Source: Marisimplicoccus sp964437815 (GTDB lineage Bacteria > Bacteroidota > Bacteroidia > Flavobacteriales > Flavobacteriaceae). From it: 11,536 nt of DNA. The stretch lies in contig CAYTIE010000029.1 in the NCBI GenBank assembly GCA_964437815.1, positions 1 through 11,536 of the forward strand, read 5' to 3'. Positions 6,005-11,536 of the stretch are shown here, in pieces (within the stretch, counting starts at the first letter, position 1; every line of letters starts with the position of its first letter). The position numbers were made by a program, and so were the translations under genes. The notes under the pieces are model-generated. The model ran no database searches, was not told the DNA's origin, and worked only from the letters and a program-made list of their open reading frames with translations.

Positions 6005-6774
6005 AGATGACAAGTATTCATGATGATCCTATTAGATACATTCTAGAGTTTGAATCCAACTTTATTCTAATGAATCAAGCTATAAGTAAGGAGATACACA
6101 TTTCAAAAAAGGGATATTGTTGCTTATCATGTAGCGGGAATATTGAAATTTTTGCAAATGGGTTTTGTAAAAAGTGTTTTTTTGAGTCACCAAAGTCTGG
6201 TGATTGGGTTATGAGACCAGAATTGAGTAAAGCTCATCTTGATCAAGAAGACAGAGATCTTGAATTCGAAAAAGAAATGCAATTACAACCTCATATAGTT
6301 TACTTTTCAATAACCAGTGGGCTTAAAGTTGGTGTAACAAGAAAGAGCAATATGATAACAAGATGGGTAGATCAAGGTGCTGTTGAGTCAATTATATTGC
6401 TTGAACTCCCTAACAGATATTTAGCTGGTTTGGCCGAAGTTGAATTAAAAGAAGGATACTCTGATACAACTAATTGGAGAAAGATGCTAACAAATGAAAT
6501 TAGTAAAGTAGATCTTGTTAAGGAAAAAAAGAATGGTTTAGATAGATTATCCGATGAATTAAAAAAATATGAATCAGTGGTTGATAAGGTATATAGATTC
6601 AATTATAATGTTTTGAATTATCCGAAAACTGTTAAATCTATGAGTTTAAAAAAATCTGATCAAATAAAAGCGAGGCTTGTTGGAATTAAAGGGCAATACC
6701 TAATTTTTGAGGATTCAAGTGTATTTAATATTAGGTCAAACGAAGGATATGTTGTAGAAATTGGGTTAAAATAA
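5980..6774 (+). CDS. DUF2797 family protein with zinc knuckle and GIY-YIG-like core
   Basis: This 264-residue protein matches my memory of DUF2797 proteins, which are conserved in Bacteroidota and Actinobacteria and have no established function. Residues 48-66 hold CxxC...CxxC (Cys48, Cys51, Cys63, Cys66), a likely zinc knuckle. Residues 105-170 read like a GIY-YIG nuclease fold: IVYF (106-109), KVGVTR (116-121), an arginine in RWVDQGA (128-134), a glutamate in LAEVEL (153 or 155) and an asparagine in TNWRKML (165). The C-terminal part (about 230-264) is a small beta-rich segment with GIKGQYLIFEDSSVFN. The fold and any nuclease role are my inference from motif order. Two ATGs (5980, 5983) are equally possible starts. 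Its last nine bases overlap the converging rluF gene, and its start is 30 nt from the GH3 start. No signal peptide or membrane segment is seen. Confidence 0.8.
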   Translation: MMFSGVLQKMTSIHDDPIRYILEFESNFILMNQAISKEIHISKKGYCCLSCSGNIEIFANGFCKKCFFESPKSGDWVMRPELSKAHLDQEDRDLEFEKEMQLQPHIVYFSITSGLKVGVTRKSNMITRWVDQGAVESIILLELPNRYLAGLAEVELKEGYSDTTNWRKMLTNEISKVDLVKEKKNGLDRLSDELKKYESVVDKVYRFNYNVLNYPKTVKSMSLKKSDQIKARLVGIKGQYLIFEDSSVFNIRSNEGYVVEIGLK

Positions 6775-7452
6775 TTGCTTTATCTCATTTTTATCAAGAA
6801 ACCTGTATTCACCAACCTTAGTGTCAAGTTTAATATCCATAACCCTAATTCTTTTTAGTTTTGTTACCCTATATCCCAGTGAATTGCACATTCTTCTAAT
6901 TTGTCTATTTAATCCTTGAGTTAGAATTATCTTAAACTGATTTTCATAAGTTTTTTCAACAAAACATTTTTTTGTTACCCTACCCATAATTCTTACCCCA
7001 CTTCTCATTTTTTGAATGAAATCTTTATCAATTTTTTTGTTTAATGTTACTAAATATTCCTTCTCTTTTTTGTTTTCAGCCCTTAATACATTATTTACAA
7101 TATCTCCATTGTTTGTTAAAAGTATCAGCCCCTCACTATCTTTATCTAACCTTCCTATGGTAAATAATCTTTTATTAAAATTTATGTAATCTATAATGTT
7201 ATTTTTTACTTTCTGATTTCCAGTACACTCGATTCCAACTGGTTTATTAAATGCTATATATATTTTATCTTCTATTTTATTTATTAATTCTCCATCAACT
7301 TTTACTATATCATCCCTGCTAACCTTTGAACCCAATACAGCAATTTTTCCATTAATATAAACTCGACCTTGTGATATAACTTTATCAGCACCTCTTCTAG
7401 AGCAGAATCCAACTTCACTTAAAAATTTATTTATTCTTATTTTTTCTTCCAA
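6766..7452 (-). CDS. rluF: Pseudouridine synthase of the RsuA/RluB/E/F family, closest to RluF
   Basis: The enzyme isomerises uridine to pseudouridine in RNA; E. coli RluF acts on 23S rRNA U2604 (and tRNA-Tyr U35). The 228-residue protein has an N-terminal S4 RNA-binding domain (about 5-60, RINKFLSEVGFCSRRGADK) and a catalytic domain with GRLDKDSEGL (100-109), where Asp103 is the nucleophile. KEYLVTL (131-137), RVTKKC (158-163) and QGLNRQIRRM (179-188) align well with E. coli RluF as I remember it. The start codon is TTG at 7452; no ATG lies upstream in frame because a TAG, the stop of the transporter gene, is only one codon away (TAG GAC TTG). A later start would cut into the S4 domain. Translation is therefore probably coupled to the upstream gene. 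RluB, RluE or RsuA function cannot be excluded. Confidence 0.88.
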   Translation of the reverse strand: MEEKIRINKFLSEVGFCSRRGADKVISQGRVYINGKIAVLGSKVSRDDIVKVDGELINKIEDKIYIAFNKPVGIECTGNQKVKNNIIDYINFNKRLFTIGRLDKDSEGLILLTNNGDIVNNVLRAENKKEKEYLVTLNKKIDKDFIQKMRSGVRIMGRVTKKCFVEKTYENQFKIILTQGLNRQIRRMCNSLGYRVTKLKRIRVMDIKLDTKVGEYRFLDKNEIKQLF

Positions 7453-7455
7453 GTC

Positions 7456-8160
7456 CTAATCTATTTTTAATTCTTCCCCAACTTTTAATGCAAATTTTTT
7501 CCTAAATAACCATACAAAAAAGTATAAAAGCGGAGTATCCAAAATTGCTACAATAACTTTAAACAAAAATCCTGAAATTACAAGAACTAAAAATTTTTCA
7601 CTAGGAATAATATCAACGATTATTAGTAAAGAAACAATAGTAAATGTGTCTATGAATTGAGATGTAAAAGTAGAAAAGTTATTTCTTAGCCAAAGATATT
7701 TTCCTTTAGTTAAATTTTTCCAAAAATGATAAATTCTAATATCAATATACTGCGCAATTAAGTATGCAAGCATTGATGCAAGTACTGCTAATGGAGCGTT
7801 CAAAAAAACTTGATTAAATATTTCGTCATTAATTGGAGAAGCTTCTATTGCAGGGACTTGACTAGATATCAATATTAGTAATATCGAAAAAATAGAAGCA
7901 AAAATCCCAGTTGTAACTACTTGATTAGCTTTTCGTTTACCATAAATTTCTGATATTAAATCAGTTATTAAAAAGGTAAGAGGGTAAGGTAAAATTCCAA
8001 CTGATAATTCAAAAAGCTTAACTCCATATATATTAATATCAAAAGGATACCAGTAAAATATTTTTGTAAAAATTAAGTTTGACGCTACTAATGATGTTAT
8101 AAATAATCCTGCAAGAATTAAATAAATTTTATTGGCAAAAACAATCTGACTTTTTTTCAT
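7456..8160 (-). CDS. yhhQ: Queuosine precursor transporter, YhhQ/VUT family
   Basis: YhhQ-family proteins are inner-membrane transporters that bring in queuosine precursors (preQ0/preQ1) used to modify tRNA wobble guanosines. From ATG 8160 the protein has 234 residues and about six hydrophobic segments (roughly 12-32, 54-72, 80-100, 122-138, 165-185 and 189-218). Family signatures are visible: GILPYPLTFLITDLISEIYG (55-74), QYIDIRIYHFWK (137-148) and LRNNFSTFTSQFIDT (158-172). An ATG at 8217 is in frame but would overlap the preceding methyltransferase gene by 41 nt and add a charged 19-residue prefix, whereas 8160 leaves a 16-nt gap. The TAG stop is followed after one codon by the TTG of rluF in the same frame. 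Whether the cell makes or only salvages queuosine cannot be told from here. Confidence 0.87.
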   Translation of the reverse strand: MKKSQIVFANKIYLILAGLFITSLVASNLIFTKIFYWYPFDINIYGVKLFELSVGILPYPLTFLITDLISEIYGKRKANQVVTTGIFASIFSILLILISSQVPAIEASPINDEIFNQVFLNAPLAVLASMLAYLIAQYIDIRIYHFWKNLTKGKYLWLRNNFSTFTSQFIDTFTIVSLLIIVDIIPSEKFLVLVISGFLFKVIVAILDTPLLYFFVWLFRKKFALKVGEELKID

Positions 8161-8176
8161 AATCGCAAATTTATGA

Positions 8177-8710
8177 TTAAAGATTGAAACTTTTTTGATA
8201 AAAATCCCATAATACAATTCCAGCTGCTACAGATACATTAAGAGAATGCTTTGTCCCAACTTGAGGAATTTCAAGTACATGTTTTGAATCCTTAATAAAT
8301 TCATCTCTAACCCCATCAACTTCATTTCCGAATACAAAACCATAGGTAGATCCACTGACTGGATTAAAATCTTGAATATTAATTGATTGATCAGCTTGTT
8401 CAACAGAAACGATGATTATATTATCTTTTTTAAGCTTCTCTATTAAATCTTTGGATTCTTTAATATACTCCCAATCAACTGATTCTGTTGACCCTAAAGC
8501 AGTTTTTTCCATTCTAAGATTTTCAGGAGTTGCAGTTATCCCACAGATATATACCTTTTGAATTAAGAAAGAATCAGAGCTTCTAAATATTGACCCTACA
8601 TTATGAATACTTCTTATATTGTCTAATACTACTATAGCAGGAGTCTTATCTGCTTTTTTAAATTCTTCAATTGATTTTCTGTTTAACTCAGTATTTTTTA
8701 ATTTACGCAT
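8177..8710 (-). CDS. TrmH/SpoU-family RNA 2'-O-methyltransferase (SPOUT)
   Basis: This protein is predicted to transfer a methyl group from S-adenosylmethionine to a ribose 2'-OH in tRNA or rRNA. Its 177 residues form a single SpoU domain with a trefoil knot. Motif 1 is LDNIRSIHNVGSIFRSSD (29-46), with Asn37 and the catalytic Arg43. Motif 2 is FGNEVDGV (127-134). Motif 3 is EIPQVGTKHSLNVSVAAGI (147-165). No extra N-terminal RNA-binding domain is visible, as in the short TrmH/TrmL-like members, so the target (for example tRNA G18 or a wobble base) is open. The ATG at 8710 fits a full motif 1. It is the first gene of a minus-strand operon with yhhQ and rluF, and divergent from mutS across 45 nt, an arrangement I recall from other Flavobacteriia. 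Confidence 0.88.
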   Translation of the reverse strand: MRKLKNTELNRKSIEEFKKADKTPAIVVLDNIRSIHNVGSIFRSSDSFLIQKVYICGITATPENLRMEKTALGSTESVDWEYIKESKDLIEKLKKDNIIIVSVEQADQSINIQDFNPVSGSTYGFVFGNEVDGVRDEFIKDSKHVLEIPQVGTKHSLNVSVAAGIVLWDFYQKSFNL

Positions 8711-8721
8711 ATAAGTAAAAA

Positions 8722-8751
8722 TAAAAATATTTACTTTAGTAGAAATGCAAA
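8722..8751 (-). promoter_or_regulatory. Candidate promoter of the methyltransferase-yhhQ-rluF operon
   Basis: On the minus strand TTTG (8751-8748) is followed after 18 nt by TATTTTTA (8729-8722), a -33/-7 pair with one mismatch to TAnnTTTG. Initiation about 7 nt downstream would leave only a few leader bases before the ATG at 8710. The short leader and AT-rich context keep this tentative. Confidence 0.25.
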
Positions 8752-8755
8752 TATT

Positions 8756-11347
8756 GTGACAAAAGCTTCAAAAGTAACACCTTTAATGAAACAATACAAT
8801 GATATTAAATCAAAGTATCCAGATGCAATATTATTATTTAGAGTAGGAGACTTTTATGAAACTTTTGGAGATGACGCTGTTTTAGCATCAAAGGTTTTGG
8901 GAATCGTTTTAACAAAAAGAGGAGCGGGATCTACAAGTGAAACAGAACTAGCTGGGTTCCCTCATCATTCAATAGGAAATTATTTGCCAAAACTTGTAAA
9001 ATCAGGGTACAGAGTTGCAATATGTGATCAATTAGAAGATCCAAAACTTGCAAAAAAAATTGTTAAAAGAGGAGTCACTGAAATTGTAACTCCTGGAGTA
9101 GCATTAACTGATGGAGTATTAGAGCAAAAAGAGAATAACTATTTGGCATCAATCTGTTTTTTAAAAGACAAATGTGGAATCTCTTTTATAGATATCTCTA
9201 CAGGAGACTTTTACTTAGCAGAAGGATCAGTTAAATTAGCAGATCAATTATTAACTAATTATGCTCCAAAAGAAATATTAGTTTCAAAACCATCAAAAAA
9301 AATATTTCAAGAGTCATTTGGTAATTTATATAACCCTTTCTTTTTAGATGATTGGGTTTTTGAGGAATCTTATGCAAAAAATAAACTGCATACCCATTTC
9401 AATACTTCAAGCTTAAAGGGTTTTGGAATTGTTAGTCAGGATTTAGGTCAAATTGCTGCAGGAGTAATAATTCATTATCTAAATGATACAGAGCATAACA
9501 AACTATCTCACATTAATCGTATTCAAAAAATTTACCCTGATGACTATGTTTGGATGGATAGGTTTACAATTAGAAATCTTGAATTATTTAATTCAAATTT
9601 ACCAGGAGGATATAATCTGGCTGATACTATTGATAATACAATAACCTCTATGGGTTCAAGAAAAATTAAAAATTGGATAGCATTCCCTTTGGTTAAAGAG
9701 AAAGAGATTAAAAGAAGACAAGATATAGTTAAATCATTAGTAAAAGATGAAGATATGTCAGAAGACTTAATGTATAATTTTGATCATCTTATAGATATTG
9801 AAAGGGTAATGACAAAAATTGCTACATATAGAGTTAACCCTAGAGAATTAGTTCAATTAGGATATTCGTTAATGAGGGTTTCTGAAATAAAAAAAGTTTT
9901 AGGGAGTTCAAAGTCTAAAGATTTAAAAAATTTTGGTAAAAGAATTCCTAAAACTAAAAAACATTTTGATTTAATATTTAAAACCCTTAATCAAGAAGCG
10001 CCAGTTCAAATAAATAAAGGAAATGTAATAATTGATAATTTTTCTAAAGAACTTGATGAGCTTAGATCAATTCATGAGTCAGGCAAAGAATATTTGGATC
10101 AAATACTTGAAAGAGAAACTGAAAAAACCAACATACCTTCATTAAAAATATCTTTTAATAATGTATTTGGATATTATATAGAAGTTAGAAACACTCATAA
10201 GGATAAAGTTCCAGAAGAGTGGATTAGAAAACAAACTTTAGTTAATGCTGAAAGATATATAACGGAAGAGCTAAAATCATATGAGGAAAAAATATTAACT
10301 GCAGAAGAGAAAATTAAGGTTCTAGAGAATAAAATATATATTGAATTGTTAGATAAGCTACAGAAAAGTTTAGTTGATCTTAAAGAAATAGCTAACCTTA
10401 TTTCAGAATTAGATGTGCTGAATTCTTTTTCTACAGAAGCTAGTAGATTTGATTATACCTGTCCAAAAATTTCCAAGAATCAAATAATCCATATAAAAAA
10501 TGGAAGACATCCTGTATTACAGAAAAATACTCCCTTTGGAGAGTCTTATGTACCAAATAGTGTTTTGTTAGATAAAAAACAGCAAATAATTATGATTACA
10601 GGGCCAAATATGTCTGGTAAATCAGCAATCTTGAGACAAACAGCTTTGCTTACTTTGCTTGCTCAAATTGGTAGTTTTGTGCCAGCAGAGGCAATGACAT
10701 TTGGTTTAGTTGATCGAATATTTACTAGAGTAGGGGCAAGTGACAATATATCTATGGGAGAATCTACATTCATGGTTGAAATGAATGAAACAGCTTCAAT
10801 TTTAAACAATCTAACAAAATCTAGTTTAATTTTATTAGATGAGATAGGAAGGGGAACAAGTACATATGATGGAATCTCTATAGCTTGGGCTATAGCTGAA
10901 TACTTGCATGAACATAAAGACAGACCAAAGGTTTTATTTGCTACTCACTATCATGAACTTAATCAGATGGAGAGTTACTTTAAAAGAATAAAAAACTTTA
11001 ATGTATCAGTAAAGGAACTAAAAGATGATGTAGTGTTTTTAAGAAAATTAGAAAGGGGAGGAAGTGCTCACAGTTTTGGAATTCACGTTGCAAAAATGGC
11101 TGGGATACCAAAAACAGTATTATCATCAGCAGTTAAAAAATTGGGAACTATGGAAAGGGAAAATGGCTCTCCTAAAAAAAGTGATAAAAGTTCAGATGAC
11201 TTTCAACTTAGTTTTTTTGATATAGAGGACCCAAAAATGCAAGAAATAAAAAAAATTATAAAAGATTTAGATATAGAAAGTTTAAGTCCTATTGAAGCTT
11301 TATTAAAGCTTAATCAAATTAAAAAAGAAATTGAAGATGAGAGTTGA
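8756..11347 (+). CDS. mutS: DNA mismatch repair protein MutS
   Basis: MutS recognises base mismatches and small loops and, with ATP, recruits MutL. The 863-residue protein is full length. The N-terminal mismatch-binding domain contains the FxE wedge Phe33-Tyr34-Glu35 in RVGDFYETFG. Connector, lever and clamp domains follow. The ATPase has Walker A GPNMSGKS (616-623), Walker B with Asp695-Glu696 in LILLDEIGRGTSTYDG, and ATHYHEL (729-735) with the catalytic-site His731. Near the C-terminus QLSFF (817-821) fits a beta-clamp-binding motif. The start is GTG at 8756; no in-frame ATG lies upstream nearby, and KVTPLMKQYNDIKSKYP is the usual N-terminus in this group. It is divergent from the methyltransferase operon, and its last 11 nt overlap a small Smr-domain gene, indicating co-translation. 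Confidence 0.97.
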   Translation: MTKASKVTPLMKQYNDIKSKYPDAILLFRVGDFYETFGDDAVLASKVLGIVLTKRGAGSTSETELAGFPHHSIGNYLPKLVKSGYRVAICDQLEDPKLAKKIVKRGVTEIVTPGVALTDGVLEQKENNYLASICFLKDKCGISFIDISTGDFYLAEGSVKLADQLLTNYAPKEILVSKPSKKIFQESFGNLYNPFFLDDWVFEESYAKNKLHTHFNTSSLKGFGIVSQDLGQIAAGVIIHYLNDTEHNKLSHINRIQKIYPDDYVWMDRFTIRNLELFNSNLPGGYNLADTIDNTITSMGSRKIKNWIAFPLVKEKEIKRRQDIVKSLVKDEDMSEDLMYNFDHLIDIERVMTKIATYRVNPRELVQLGYSLMRVSEIKKVLGSSKSKDLKNFGKRIPKTKKHFDLIFKTLNQEAPVQINKGNVIIDNFSKELDELRSIHESGKEYLDQILERETEKTNIPSLKISFNNVFGYYIEVRNTHKDKVPEEWIRKQTLVNAERYITEELKSYEEKILTAEEKIKVLENKIYIELLDKLQKSLVDLKEIANLISELDVLNSFSTEASRFDYTCPKISKNQIIHIKNGRHPVLQKNTPFGESYVPNSVLLDKKQQIIMITGPNMSGKSAILRQTALLTLLAQIGSFVPAEAMTFGLVDRIFTRVGASDNISMGESTFMVEMNETASILNNLTKSSLILLDEIGRGTSTYDGISIAWAIAEYLHEHKDRPKVLFATHYHELNQMESYFKRIKNFNVSVKELKDDVVFLRKLERGGSAHSFGIHVAKMAGIPKTVLSSAVKKLGTMERENGSPKKSDKSSDDFQLSFFDIEDPKMQEIKKIIKDLDIESLSPIEALLKLNQIKKEIEDES

Positions 11348-11536
11348 TTTACATGGAATGACTCATAATGAGGCGATAGAAAAAGTTGAAGAAATTATGC
11401 TTATTAATTCTGCTAAAGGAAGTGTTGATTTGACTGTAATTACTGGTAACTCACCCTCTCTGCAGAGTAAAATTATTAATCAAATATGTGATAAACATGG
11501 TTTTGTTTATTATAAACCTCCTCATAATGCAGGTGA
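11337..11536 (+). CDS. Smr-domain protein, truncated by the window edge
   Basis: An ATG at 11337, inside the last codons of mutS in a different frame, opens a reading frame of 66 codons that runs off the window. The start MRVDLHGMTHNEAIEKVEEI carries the DLHG signature of Smr domains. The second part, LTVITGNSPSLQSKII, sits where Smr proteins usually have HGKGxGxLR, so the glycine-rich loop is altered (TGNS). Smr domains occur at the C-terminus of MutS2 or as stand-alone proteins and can act as nucleases on DNA or RNA. Here the domain stands alone and begins at the N-terminus. The 11-nt overlap suggests translational coupling with mutS. The 3' end is unseen, so total length and further domains are unknown. 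Confidence 0.75.
   Translation, partial: MRVDLHGMTHNEAIEKVEEIMLINSAKGSVDLTVITGNSPSLQSKIINQICDKHGFVYYKPPHNAG

Noticed and set aside
6372..6602. Small minus-strand open frame inside the DUF2797 gene
   Set aside because: Antisense to the conserved DUF2797 core and without its own features.
8161..8217. Upstream ATG extending the queuosine-precursor transporter by 19 residues
   Set aside because: It would overlap the methyltransferase gene by 41 nt; ATG 8160 gives a normal length and a 16-nt gap.
8732..8739. TACTTTAG as a mutS -7 box
   Set aside because: One mismatch in a core T and no TTG at a suitable -33 distance; not distinguishable from background AT-rich sequence.
1..11536. A novel defence, mobile or biosynthetic multi-gene system
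   Set aside because: Nearly all genes belong to recognised conserved families in ordinary layouts; I saw no integrase, transposase, terminal repeats or composition change.

Overview
The window looks like core chromosome from a marine-type member of the Bacteroidota, most likely Flavobacteriia with a streamlined genome. The signs are strongly AT-rich DNA, starts without clear Shine-Dalgarno sequences, TAnnTTTG-type -7 promoter boxes, a bS16 protein with a long Glu/Ala/Pro/Lys tail, and proteins (ClpP, GH3, DUF2797, MutS) that read like flavobacterial family members. These taxonomic points are recalled from family knowledge, not searched.

Layout. At the left edge a short + strand C-terminus (1-43, perhaps an outer-membrane protein) runs into a minus-strand set rpsP - rimM - glutaryl-CoA dehydrogenase (2442 down to 45). 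Divergent from rpsP is clpP-clpX (2564-4453, +), the protease and unfoldase of the ClpXP machine. clpX converges on a GH3-family acyl-adenylating enzyme (5949-4450, -). Only 30 nt separate that gene from a divergent DUF2797 gene with a zinc knuckle and a GIY-YIG-like core (5980-6774, +). A minus-strand operon follows: TrmH/SpoU-type 2'-O-methyltransferase - queuosine-precursor transporter - RluF-type pseudouridine synthase (8710 down to 6766), all three linked to RNA modification. Divergent from it, mutS (8756-11347, +) overlaps a small Smr-domain gene cut by the right edge.

Genome economy is the main theme. The convergent gene pairs abut or overlap (1 nt gap, 4 nt overlap, 9 nt overlap). Divergent spacers are 30-121 nt, and co-directional genes are 3-38 nt apart or overlapping. 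There is no gene-free stretch above 300 nt, and I saw no tRNA, rRNA, insertion sequence, CRISPR array, phage or defence module.

I do not see an unknown multi-gene system. The most worthwhile leads are the DUF2797 protein as a possible GIY-YIG-fold nucleic-acid enzyme, the RNA-modification operon with its unusual in-frame TAG-GAC-TTG junction, the stand-alone Smr gene with an altered glycine motif coupled to mutS, and the rpsP leader and tail.
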